Shown in pieces: positions 1-6,692 of a stretch of 15,393 nucleotides of DNA. Under the pieces are notes generated by a model that saw only the letters and a list, made by a program, of their open reading frames with translations, ran no database searches and was not told the DNA's origin. Source of the DNA: Caldifarciminota bacterium UBA3079 (GTDB lineage: Bacteria > Hydrothermota > Tepidihabitantia > Tepidihabitantales > Tepidihabitantaceae); contig DFBN01000098.1 in the NCBI GenBank assembly GCA_002366635.1, forward strand, positions 13,680 through 29,072, given 5' to 3'. Position 1 is the stretch's first letter, and each line of letters opens with the position of its first letter. Both the position numbers and the translations under genes were made by a program.

Positions 1-312
1 AATGACCTGTTCCTTGCCCCTGGCAAAACCCCGCTGAACCGAATGATAAAAGGCATCAAGCGTGGCATACTGTTAAAATATCTGCTCGGTTTCCACACTG
101 CAAACAGAACAACAGGCGATTTTACGAATACGCTCTATGTCGGCCGGATTATCCGCGATGGCAGACTCGTGGCCCTGCCCGAACCAGGACGCTGGGCCGT
201 GAAAGGCAATGCCCTTGACTGCCTGAAGAACATCACCGCTGTCAGCCGGGAAACAATCAATGTCGCTTCGGGTGTTCTGCCCTGGGTTCAGGTCGATTTA
301 ACAGTCACCTGA
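1..312 (+). CDS. TldD/PmbA (TldE-like) family protein, C-terminal part, cut by window edge
   Basis: The reading frame is open from base 1 and ends at the TGA at 310-312, so about 103 C-terminal residues are present and the 5' end lies outside the window. The visible part begins NDLFLAPGKTPL and contains the family-typical segments RTTGDFTN, a GRIIRDGRLV strand and LDCLKNITAVS, followed by the closing beta strands. This is the C-terminal region shared by TldD and PmbA/TldE. No zinc Cys of the TldD type (xCGKGxP) is seen, so the fragment looks like the non-catalytic TldE/PmbA subtype, but the HExxxH region is off the edge, so the subtype is inferred. It is convergent with the CvpA-like gene (7-bp gap). 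A complete tldD/pmbA pair sits 11 kb downstream, so this is an additional paralogue. Confidence 0.85.
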   Translation, partial: NDLFLAPGKTPLNRMIKGIKRGILLKYLLGFHTANRTTGDFTNTLYVGRIIRDGRLVALPEPGRWAVKGNALDCLKNITAVSRETINVASGVLPWVQVDLTVT

Positions 313-319
313 GACACAA

Positions 320-811
320 TCAGATATTGAGCCATCGGGCGTTCCGCAGTATTGCGAGAAGCTCCTGGAAGGCACCGAAATAAAGCAATTGAGTAGCCAC
401 CCATGACCGGCGTATCGCCATATAAACATTCTGGTCTTTCGCCGCGAATGCGATGTAAACCGAGCGTATCCCGATATGTCCGACAACCCAACCGCCGGTT
501 ATGCCGACAAAGAAAGCCAGAAGATAATTGAACCCCCCCATATCGAACGCCATCACACGGTTCAGAAAGGCCGCCAGCCATAGCCCTAATGCGCCGAGCA
601 GAATGAATGTGCCTGCAAAGGTTATGCCACCTGAAATACCCATGACATGGTGGATAGGCGCAAACAATCTGGTTGCTCCGACTGCAGCAGCAATGAGAAA
701 AACAGTCTCATAAAACACCTGTGATATATCCCGTGTTCCACGCAGAAATTGAATTCCACCTACCGTGGCTACCAGACCAATCGAAACCAAATCAATCCAG
801 TTAAACCTCAT
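320..811 (-). CDS. CvpA-like integral membrane protein
   Basis: A 163-residue hydrophobic protein. I chose the ATG at 811 (MRFNWIDLV) because the N-terminal NWIDL followed directly by a membrane helix is the usual start of CvpA/colicin V production-like proteins. The frame stays open to 868, but that extension is polar and lies inside the upstream gene. Hydrophobic segments fall at about residues 5-20, 33-50, 60-82 and 92-115. The third and fourth are separated by FDMGGFNYL and contain the Gly-rich GITGGWVVG stretch. CvpA relatives have about four TM helices and an imprecisely known envelope or housekeeping role. It overlaps the DUF4177 gene by 11 bp and probably shares its promoter and is translationally coupled. 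It ends 7 bp from the convergent PmbA-like gene. Family assignment rests on topology and motif feel, not on a strong signature. Confidence 0.7.
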   Translation of the reverse strand: MRFNWIDLVSIGLVATVGGIQFLRGTRDISQVFYETVFLIAAAVGATRLFAPIHHVMGISGGITFAGTFILLGALGLWLAAFLNRVMAFDMGGFNYLLAFFVGITGGWVVGHIGIRSVYIAFAAKDQNVYMAIRRSWVATQLLYFGAFQELLAILRNARWLNI

Positions 812-1052
812 GTCCGACCGGCCGCTTAAAGAACAGAATCCCTTTCGTGATGATACCGTGCTGGTCACTGCCGCTGATTACATTGACAAGTTCCCAGCCT
901 CTGGCACCGAGCTCAGACGCATACCGTTCCACATTATCCTTTCCTTCACGCTCCTTTTTCTCGCCGGGGATACTCACGCCCCAGCGTGCCATCGTCAGCA
1001 CCGGATTCATATGGATATCTATCCACACGAATTTGTACTCCCATTTCGTCAT
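801..1052 (-). CDS. DUF4177-domain small protein
   Basis: An 83-residue soluble protein starting MTKWEYKFVWI and containing LGARGWELVNV and a terminal ILFFKRP. This is the classic DUF4177 pattern: a W-E-Y-K strand, a helix ending in L-G-x-x-G-W-E-L-V, and a final F-F-K-R strand. The function of the family is unknown. The start is well supported by an AAAGGAG Shine-Dalgarno sequence six bases before the ATG at 1050-1052. The insertion between the first strand and the helix (about residues 12-43) is longer than in minimal DUF4177 proteins. It is the first gene of a two-gene minus-strand unit with the CvpA-like gene, whose start it overlaps. It is transcribed divergently from the aldolase-SpoU gene across a 99-bp region. 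Confidence 0.8.
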   Translation of the reverse strand: MTKWEYKFVWIDIHMNPVLTMARWGVSIPGEKKEREGKDNVERYASELGARGWELVNVISGSDQHGIITKGILFFKRPVGHEV

Positions 1053-1072
1053 CGAAGACTCCTTTCTCGCTT

Positions 1073-1100
1073 ATCATAATCCTGCAAGCAACCCGGTCAA
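1073..1100 (-). promoter_or_regulatory. Promoter for the DUF4177/CvpA unit
   Basis: On the minus strand, TTGACC (1100-1095) is followed after 16 bp by TATGAT (1078-1073). These match the sigma-70 consensus at 5/6 positions each. The expected transcript start is near 1066, giving a short leader that contains the AAAGGAG site before the ATG at 1052. The -35 box lies in one arm of the dyad at 1096-1122. Confidence 0.6.
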
Positions 1101-1122
1101 GAAGAGACCGGTCGTTCTTGAC
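1096..1122. promoter_or_regulatory. 27-bp dyad with palindromic core between divergent genes (putative operator)
   Basis: Arms GTCAAGAA (1096-1103) and TTCTTGAC (1115-1122) are perfect inverted complements. The 11-bp spacer contains the exact 8-bp palindrome GACCGGTC (1106-1113) close to the dyad centre. Each arm carries a TTGAC, so the two outward-facing -35 boxes are part of the symmetric structure. This is the arrangement expected of an operator controlling both promoters. RNA hairpin formation is also possible but there is no T-tract. Regulator unknown. Confidence 0.5.
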
Positions 1123-1148
1123 AGCAGACAACCGAATGGCAACATAAT
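1118..1148 (+). promoter_or_regulatory. Weak candidate promoter for the aldolase-SpoU gene
   Basis: TTGACA (1118-1123) is a perfect -35 box, but the best -10 (CATAAT, 1143-1148) is 19 bp away, longer than optimal. Transcription would begin around 1155, at or just past the presumed TTG start at 1152. Either the message is nearly leaderless, or the real -10 or start is different. Such over-long spacing is seen in some activator-dependent promoters; that reading is only inference here. Confidence 0.3.
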
Positions 1149-1151
1149 TCA

Positions 1152-2432
1152 TTGGACCTTCTCACTGAAGTAGCAACACCTTATCTGGCTGAAATAGCAG
1201 CCGTAGCTGAGGAACTCGACCGAAAAGGATGGGCCGAAGCAAATGCGGGTAACCTTTCCTTCCGGCTCAATGACATCCCACTGTTCCCGGGTAAGGAAAC
1301 CCGGCTTTCGGATTCCTTTCCGCAATTCTCCCAAACCAGCCTTCTCATCACGGCTGCCGGCGTCAGGATGCGTGATTTGGCAAGAAACCCGCTTTCCGGT
1401 CTCTGTCTGGTGCGGTTCAATAATGACGGCACGGCATTCCGCACCCTCGGCAACCCTGTACCCACAAGCGAACTGCCCGCCCATATTGCAGCCCATTCAA
1501 CCCTCATGCGAAAACAACCATGCCATCCGGCCCTGGTCCACACCCATCCAACTGCATTGATTGCGCTTACACTTCTGCAACCGGAACCGGAATCACTGCT
1601 TTCGCTCCTTGGCCGCAGCCACAGCGAAATGGCGCTTTTCCGGGACAAACTGACAATGCTCCCTTTCCTGGAACCCGGCTCAGAGAACCTAGCCAAAACC
1701 ACAGGCAAAGCGCTGGAGAAATACTCCGGCATCATCTGGCCCAGACACGGGATGGTCGCCAGCGGAACCGATTTCAACGCTGCATTGGACCTTATCCAAA
1801 TCTGCGACAAAGCCGCGGAAATTGCGCTCCTGTCAAAAGGGAAACCGATGCAAAAAGGCCGTTCTCTTAAAGGCTGGAATGCACCCGACGGCATTGAAAC
1901 ATTTTACGAAGTCCGGTCGCAGGATTCGCATTTGCCACCGGAAGAATTCGCCCGCCTGCCACGCCGGCCTGTCCACATTATCCTAGACAATCTCCGCAGC
2001 GCATTCAATGTCGGCTCTATTTTCAGACTTGCAGACGCAGCAAGAATCGCCGAAATCATTCCATGCGGTTACACTGCATACCCACCCAATCATAAACTCG
2101 AACAGACCGCGCTCAAAACGACTGACTCTGTCCCCTGGTGCCGATTCCAGGAAACCACCCAGGCCCTGAAAGAACTAAAGAAGAGAAATATCCAACTCGT
2201 GGCTGTTGAAACTGCAGAAGGCGCAATCCCGTTTCACAGATTCGATTACCACTTCCCTGTTGCAGTAATATTCGGCAACGAAAGGCTTGGCATTTCTCAA
2301 TCTGTGCTCAGACTCTGCGACGGGATAATAGACATTCCGGTATACGGATACAAGAATTCAATCAATGTAGCTGCGGCCGCAGGCATCGTTCTCTACCATC
2401 TGCTCAGAACAGGCAAATGGCTTGACAGATAG
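1152..2432 (+). CDS. Fusion: class II aldolase (RhaD-like) + SpoU/TrmH-family RNA methyltransferase
   Basis: A 426-residue two-domain protein in one uninterrupted frame. Residues 10-230 are a class II aldolase/adducin domain closest in pattern to rhamnulose-1-phosphate aldolase: NAGNLSFRL (31-39) for phosphate binding, PTSELPAH with Glu107, zinc ligands His130 and His132 in VHTHP, and His199 in WPRHGMVASG. Relative spacing matches RhaD (Glu117, His141, His143, His212). Residues 273-420 are a SpoU 2'-O-ribose methyltransferase domain with all three knot motifs: N280...NVGSIFR292, FGNERLGIS (374-382), and IDIPVYGYKNSINVAAA (393-409). A linker (about 232-272) joins them. The start is the TTG at 1152; the frame opens at 1122, no ATG or GTG precedes residue 73, and no Shine-Dalgarno is evident. 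Both active sites look intact, so a bifunctional enzyme is expected. Substrates are unknown: a sugar or methylthio-sugar phosphate for one half, tRNA or rRNA for the other. Confidence 0.85.
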   Translation: MDLLTEVATPYLAEIAAVAEELDRKGWAEANAGNLSFRLNDIPLFPGKETRLSDSFPQFSQTSLLITAAGVRMRDLARNPLSGLCLVRFNNDGTAFRTLGNPVPTSELPAHIAAHSTLMRKQPCHPALVHTHPTALIALTLLQPEPESLLSLLGRSHSEMALFRDKLTMLPFLEPGSENLAKTTGKALEKYSGIIWPRHGMVASGTDFNAALDLIQICDKAAEIALLSKGKPMQKGRSLKGWNAPDGIETFYEVRSQDSHLPPEEFARLPRRPVHIILDNLRSAFNVGSIFRLADAARIAEIIPCGYTAYPPNHKLEQTALKTTDSVPWCRFQETTQALKELKKRNIQLVAVETAEGAIPFHRFDYHFPVAVIFGNERLGISQSVLRLCDGIIDIPVYGYKNSINVAAAAGIVLYHLLRTGKWLDR

Positions 2433-2499
2433 CCGGAAAATTGTGCCATCGGATGGCCTTTATAGTTCTATTCCGGTTCTTGGGTCTGAGAACAGAAGT

Positions 2500-2528
2500 T
2501 TGACATCTATTGCAGCAAAGAATAGAAT
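2500..2528 (+). promoter_or_regulatory. Strong sigma-70-like promoter for the secreted-protein operon
   Basis: TTGACA (2500-2505), a 17-bp spacer and TAGAAT (2523-2528) give a near-consensus promoter. The predicted transcript start near 2535 leaves a leader of about 35 nt containing AAGGAG before the ATG at 2570. It lies in the 137-bp gap after the aldolase-SpoU gene. The rest of that gap shows nothing recognisable. Confidence 0.7.
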
Positions 2529-2569
2529 TCAATCCCATCGTAACCGAACAAAGAAAATAAGGAGACAAT

Positions 2570-4174
2570 ATGAGATTTGCATTACTGATTTCAGGAATCG
2601 TCACTTTTTGCCAGGCCATGGTGCTGCCGGGTGTTATCGACACGGTCGGTGGCACCACTTATGACAATCAGAATTCCGGGCCTTCATTGCAGTGGCTAGC
2701 AACTGACCCGGAATACGGTATCCATGTGACATGGATGTCCAGCGCCCGGCCCCAAGGTTCTGGTTGGCCCGACCGCACTATGAAATATAACTTCTATGAC
2801 AAAGAAACCGGAGAGTGGAGCTGGATTGACCCGCAGGATTTCATGCTCTCAGGTATGAATTCCCAATCCCAGCGAACCGGTTACGGAACCCTGGAACCTG
2901 AACCGACCCATGGTGCCGCTTTGATTGCCTGCCACTATAACGCCGGAGGAATGCCACCGCAGTTTACACCGATAGTGGCGCGCGATCTGGAACCGGGCTC
3001 CGGGATATTCGATTATTGTAACGGTGCGCCGAACCTGACCGGATACTTCCTGCCGGTCATAGCAACTTCATCAAACGAAACGATTCACCTTCTCCTCATC
3101 AAATTCGCATCTGCCGACAATCTCTATTACACCCGTTCGACAACCTGGTGCAATTGGGAAAACCCGACCGGCTGGAGCCAGACCGGTGCATTCGGTCACA
3201 ACATAATCGCATCCCATGAGTCCAATACGGTTCTTGCCACATGGATGACAGGCCACAATGATTCGCTGGCGCTGAATTACCGTGTTTCGACCGATGCCGG
3301 TGCGAACTGGGACCCGATTCAACAGTTGGAACCGCCACAAGCATACGGAGGCGATACGATAACCGTATGCGCCACTGGTGCATCCGGTCTGTTTGACAGG
3401 AGTGATAACTGGGTCCTGGTAACAACGCTTCTGCCCGCAATCGGCGACACAGCATACCAGAATCCTGCCCAGCTCTGGATTTACAATTCACGCACATCTG
3501 AATGGCACCGGATTCACCGGGCCGAATCACACAGCCTTGCCGGCGGATTCGGTTCCCATGCGGCAATCTGTGACCGGCCGAGTCTGGGCCAGAATCCGGA
3601 AACAGGCAGACTTTATGTAGCATGGGAGCAGTTCGACTCGACCAATGTTGAGCCGAGCACCAATCTGTTGCGGGCCGAAATCTGGCTGGCATATTCAGAT
3701 AACGGGGTCAATTGGACCGACCCGGCACGGTTGACCAGCCAGGATGAGAGCTCTAAGCGGTTTCCCGTTATCGGCAGAAACTGTTCTGGAGACTCATTGG
3801 CAGTATTCTTTGAACAGGATTGCATCGCCGGATTCAACAGTGATGAAGTTGGAGCAGTTTCGAATAATCCCATCTGCGTGTGGCAAGGCCAGGCCATCGG
3901 CATCCGCGAGCAGAAACAGACAGACATCAAATTCCTGAACTCATTCCCGAATCCTGGCAAGCGATTCGTATTTGAGTCTGGAACGACCGAATACAGAAAT
4001 TCTGACCTCTACATCTTTGACATCAAAGGAAAACTCGTCCGCAGGATTCCTTCCCAAACTGGAAGCTGGACTTGGAATGGAAAGGACGAATCAGGCCACA
4101 ATGTTCAGCTTGGCTGTTACCTGGCCAGTTGGCGAGGCAGGAATATAAAAATCAAACTGGTCGTTATCAGGTAA
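2570..4174 (+). CDS. Secreted Asp-box (BNR/sialidase-like propeller) protein with C-terminal sorting-like domain
   Basis: A 534-residue exported protein. Residues 1-16 (MRFALLISGIVTFCQA) form a short signal peptide. The body has two clear Asp-boxes, STDAGANW (240-247) and SDNGVNW (376-382), the S-x-D-x-G-x-x-W turn that recurs in sialidase-like beta-propellers. Repeated W-containing strands (VTWMSS, LATWMTG, VAWEQF) fit several blades. Sialidase catalytic residues cannot be assigned, so enzymatic activity is not claimed. Residues 455-534 form an immunoglobulin-like C-terminal domain: FLNSFPNPGKRF, DLYIFDIKGKLVR, WTWNGKDESGHNV, GCYLASW, then a basic tail ending KLVVIR. This resembles type IX secretion sorting or FlgD-like domains and implies outer-membrane passage or surface anchoring. 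The start has AAGGAG seven bases upstream. The protease gene follows after 19 bp, almost certainly in the same operon. Ligand unknown. Confidence 0.8.
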   Translation: MRFALLISGIVTFCQAMVLPGVIDTVGGTTYDNQNSGPSLQWLATDPEYGIHVTWMSSARPQGSGWPDRTMKYNFYDKETGEWSWIDPQDFMLSGMNSQSQRTGYGTLEPEPTHGAALIACHYNAGGMPPQFTPIVARDLEPGSGIFDYCNGAPNLTGYFLPVIATSSNETIHLLLIKFASADNLYYTRSTTWCNWENPTGWSQTGAFGHNIIASHESNTVLATWMTGHNDSLALNYRVSTDAGANWDPIQQLEPPQAYGGDTITVCATGASGLFDRSDNWVLVTTLLPAIGDTAYQNPAQLWIYNSRTSEWHRIHRAESHSLAGGFGSHAAICDRPSLGQNPETGRLYVAWEQFDSTNVEPSTNLLRAEIWLAYSDNGVNWTDPARLTSQDESSKRFPVIGRNCSGDSLAVFFEQDCIAGFNSDEVGAVSNNPICVWQGQAIGIREQKQTDIKFLNSFPNPGKRFVFESGTTEYRNSDLYIFDIKGKLVRRIPSQTGSWTWNGKDESGHNVQLGCYLASWRGRNIKIKLVVIR

Positions 4175-4193
4175 ACCGACTAGAAGGAGCAAT

Positions 4194-5765
4194 ATGTTTT
4201 TCTTGATTTTAACCCTTCTTTTCCAGACCCAGCCGATGCCGGTGCATAGTGGAACCCCGATATTCGACCAGCTCAGACCAGAAAAACCTGTTCCTATGCC
4301 GACTGTCAAAAAGGTTGCAAACCCGCCAAAAATGGGTGAGAAAAGGTTGTTCTGGCTTCAGAATATGACCGTCATGCCACCAGTGCAGTTCCAGGCCAGC
4401 CTTACCTGCCGTGGTCTTGGCAATCACTGCCATGTAATGATAGATGATTCGGTGTGGAATGCCGGGCTCGTAGATTCGGCCGATGTTGCCCGGATAATCG
4501 AACGGTTCGACCATTCCAGCCCGCGCGATTCACTTCACGGCGTCTGGTATTACAATACAACTGTCCTTGGCCAGCCACCGGATGTGATTGACCATGACTC
4601 GCTTATTTATCTCCTTTATTACAATATCGGAACATTCCATGGCTATACATTTGATGGGTTCTGGCAGTTCTTTGACGAGTACTACGATACTACCTCAATG
4701 CGGTTGTGGGGCTATCATTCAAACGAAATCGAATGCGTTTACCTGGACTGCTATCCGAACAACCCGGCCAAGGATTACCGTATGGCGATTTCTGCCCATG
4801 AATTCGGCCACATGATTCACTGGAACTATAACCCGGCCGAATCGCTCTGGGTCAACGAAGGTTGCAGTGAACTGGCAATGTGGCTTTATGGCTCTCCAGA
4901 CCCGATAACCGGCTTCACCAATTGTCCGGACAACGACCTGACCCGATGGACCGGGGCCTGGGATGACTATATCAAGACATATCTCTGGTTCCTGTTCCTG
5001 TATGAACAGTACGGTGGCCGCATCGGGACCGACCTGATTCACAACATCGTTGCTTCGCCTCTGGTAAGTATTGCCGGCATCGATTCAGGATTCGCAGCAA
5101 CCGGTTTGCCGCAACGATTCGAAGGTGTCCTTGACCAATGGGTCCTGGCAAACCGCATCAATGACACCGGCGTTCTCAGCGGTGCTTACGGCTATTACGG
5201 AGACACCGTGCCCAGCTTTGCCGTGGCCGGTTATCATACCTCATACCCGGTATCGCGCACCGGCAATCTTGACCGCTGGGCCGGAGAATACCTGCTTTTC
5301 CAGCACGGCACCAACCTTGAACTTGAATTCGACGGTGCCGACACGGCAGATTTCCGTCTTTACCTAGTAGCCAGGGATACTATCCGACACCGGGTCCTTC
5401 TGGACACAATCCCACTCGATTCATTGCAACGCGGCTCAACAACGGTGCGAGGGTTTGACACCGCATATCAGTCGGTCTATCTCGTGCCGGTAAACCACAC
5501 CGTATTCGGCCACGTAGGATATGAATACCATGCCGATGCAGTCGGCCTGGAAGAATGCCCGCCCGACATGGTTCCGCCAACCAGATTCTCGACACTGATG
5601 CGGGCTGGCACTGTGCTGACATTACCAAAACACTCAAAGATTCTCTCTGTAGACGGAAGAGTGATATCTGAACCCGAAACCTCAACCGGGAAACTGCGTG
5701 CGGGTGTATATTTCGTCATCACTGACAAACCTTCCCGGAAACACCGCCTTCTGATAGTCCGATGA
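4194..5765 (+). CDS. Secreted gluzincin-type zinc metalloprotease with short C-terminal sorting-like domain
   Basis: A 523-residue protein starting after a clear AAGGAG. It has an N-terminal hydrophobic signal (about residues 1-12). The zinc site is HEFGH (His202, Glu203, His206), followed by NEGCSE (221-226), in which Glu222 or Glu226 is the likely third ligand. This H-E-x-x-H...N-E-G-x-S-E layout is typical of gluzincins (M1/M4-like clan MA(E)). An extra His209 follows the motif, but the M6-type HExxHxxGxxH is absent. After it comes a helical region (DDYIKTYLWFLFLYEQYG, about 257-274), also common in gluzincins. The last 60 residues (ILSVDGRVIS, LRAGVYFVITD, ending RLLIVR) resemble a shortened type IX/FlgD-like sorting domain. 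Residues 13-195 may act as a propeptide or accessory domain. It is transcribed with the upstream propeller-like protein, 19 bp away, suggesting a joint extracellular role. The exact peptidase family is unresolved. Confidence 0.8.
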   Translation: MFFLILTLLFQTQPMPVHSGTPIFDQLRPEKPVPMPTVKKVANPPKMGEKRLFWLQNMTVMPPVQFQASLTCRGLGNHCHVMIDDSVWNAGLVDSADVARIIERFDHSSPRDSLHGVWYYNTTVLGQPPDVIDHDSLIYLLYYNIGTFHGYTFDGFWQFFDEYYDTTSMRLWGYHSNEIECVYLDCYPNNPAKDYRMAISAHEFGHMIHWNYNPAESLWVNEGCSELAMWLYGSPDPITGFTNCPDNDLTRWTGAWDDYIKTYLWFLFLYEQYGGRIGTDLIHNIVASPLVSIAGIDSGFAATGLPQRFEGVLDQWVLANRINDTGVLSGAYGYYGDTVPSFAVAGYHTSYPVSRTGNLDRWAGEYLLFQHGTNLELEFDGADTADFRLYLVARDTIRHRVLLDTIPLDSLQRGSTTVRGFDTAYQSVYLVPVNHTVFGHVGYEYHADAVGLEECPPDMVPPTRFSTLMRAGTVLTLPKHSKILSVDGRVISEPETSTGKLRAGVYFVITDKPSRKHRLLIVR

Positions 5766-5771
5766 ACCTGA

Positions 5772-5799
5772 TTGACCGTTTGCCGGTTACTGATACACT
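5772..5799 (+). promoter_or_regulatory. Candidate promoter immediately before the small helical protein gene
   Basis: TTGACC (5772-5777), 16 bp, then TACACT (5794-5799). The -10 box ends six bases before the ATG at 5806, so the message would be leaderless or nearly so. This agrees with the lack of a Shine-Dalgarno sequence there. The match is moderate and could be chance. Confidence 0.35.
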
Positions 5800-5805
5800 T
5801 ACACC

Positions 5806-6123
5806 ATGAAGAAAAAAGAGATGAATACCTTATGGGATGATGTGTACGCATGGCTGACAGATGCAACCAGAACCGCAATTCAGGGAGCAGAAGACCTGAG
5901 TCGCCGGGGCCGCCTCAAAATAGACATTATGAACCTGAGCCGCAAGATTGAAAAGAAGATGGCAAAACTGGGTGGAATCGTTTATGACCGGGTTTCAAAA
6001 ACACCGGACGCGCCCTTGATTGTTGATGCGGATATAAAGCGGCTGGTTCACGGCATCAGCAAACTGGAATCAGAAAGGACCGAAAAGCAGAAAGAATACC
6101 AGGCCGAGAAAAAAAAGAACTAG
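5806..6123 (+). CDS. Small conserved-type helical protein of unknown function
   Basis: A 105-residue, highly charged, predicted all-helical protein with no signal peptide or membrane segment. The core, roughly residues 33-62 (GRLKIDIMNLSRKIEKKMA then LGGIVYDRV), matches a pattern I recognise from small hypothetical proteins of uncultured FCB/WOR-3-type bacteria: K-I/L-D-I-x-x-L-x-R-K-I-x-K-x-x-x-x-L-G-x-x-V-Y. The N-terminus (WDDVYAWLTDATRTAIQGAEDL) and the Lys/Glu-rich tail are likely amphipathic or coiled-coil helices. The function is unknown. The start could be ATG 5806 or ATG 5821; neither has a good ribosome site. The stop overlaps the pyrE stop on the other strand by 3 bp in a perfect palindrome. 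It follows the protease by 40 bp but may have its own promoter. Confidence 0.75.
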   Translation: MKKKEMNTLWDDVYAWLTDATRTAIQGAEDLSRRGRLKIDIMNLSRKIEKKMAKLGGIVYDRVSKTPDAPLIVDADIKRLVHGISKLESERTEKQKEYQAEKKKN

Positions 6124-6132
6124 CTAGTTTTT
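6109..6132. terminator. Palindrome at the convergent gene ends, possible bidirectional terminator
   Basis: The 12-bp perfect palindrome AACTAGCTAGTT (6118-6129) has an A-run on its left (6109-6116) and a T-run on its right (6128-6132). As RNA it gives a short AT-rich hairpin followed by U's when read from either strand. Both stop codons (TAG at 6121-6123 on plus, TAG at 6122-6120 on minus) lie inside it. The stem is short and weak, so termination strength is uncertain. Confidence 0.4.
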
Positions 6133-6692
6133 CCGCTCCGGCCCGGCACCTGAAGCGGGACACCGGCTTTGCATAAAGGACAGTTTTCCGGCTCGTAATC
6201 TTCGACTCGCTGTTCATACACCGCAAAATACGGCGTATCAAGCCCTTTTCCTCCGTTCCGGTCAATGAAGACAGCGATACCCGCAACCGTTGCCGGAAAC
6301 TGTTCCAAAGCTTCCAAAGTCTGGAGAATCGAACTGCCCGTGGTCATCACATCGTCAACCACCAGGACCCTGTCTTTTTCATCAATATGGAATCCACGGC
6401 CGATTCGCCTTCCATTATCGGTTCGCTCTGCAATGATGCATCGGCATCCAAGCTGCCTCGCCACTTCATAAGCGATAATAACACCACCGGTCGTGGGCCC
6501 GCACACGACAGTAATCCGGTCTTTCCTGAACTTGTCTGCTATCTGCCGTGCAAAAATCTTACACAACTCAGGATGCTCAAGAATCCTGAACTTCTCAAAA
6601 TAAAAGCCCGAATGACGGCCCGATGTCAGAAGGAAATGGCCTTCCAGGATAACACCATGCTGTTTCAGGACCGCTCCAAAGTCTTCAGCCAT
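6120..6692 (-). CDS. pyrE: Orotate phosphoribosyltransferase
   Basis: A 190-residue enzyme that joins orotate to PRPP to make OMP, the fifth step of UMP synthesis. The PRPP-binding motif VLVVDDVMTTGSS is at residues 109-121, with the adjacent acidic pair D113-D114. TSGRHSGFYFEKFRIL (23-38) is the N-terminal orotate/ribose loop region, and CGPTTGGVIIA (64-74) precedes it. The tail has a CPLC pair (YEPENCPLCKAGVPL), a C-terminal extension common in the longer bacterial/archaeal PyrE type. The ATG at 6692 overlaps the end of pyrF by 8 bp, and GAAGG just upstream within pyrF serves as ribosome site. It is the last gene of the pyr run. Its TAG stop overlaps the stop of the convergent small-protein gene. 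Confidence 0.95.
   Translation of the reverse strand: MAEDFGAVLKQHGVILEGHFLLTSGRHSGFYFEKFRILEHPELCKIFARQIADKFRKDRITVVCGPTTGGVIIAYEVARQLGCRCIIAERTDNGRRIGRGFHIDEKDRVLVVDDVMTTGSSILQTLEALEQFPATVAGIAVFIDRNGGKGLDTPYFAVYEQRVEDYEPENCPLCKAGVPLQVPGRSGKTS

Noticed and set aside
1181..1894. A 237-codon open frame on the minus strand under the aldolase domain
   Set aside because: Its composition is Ser/Arg-rich with no recognisable domain, and the plus-strand frame encodes conserved aldolase motifs. It is a shadow frame.
3099..3692. A 197-codon minus-strand frame inside the propeller-like gene
   Set aside because: Cys/Arg/His-rich with no start signal, and opposite a gene with signal peptide, Asp-boxes and sorting-like domain.
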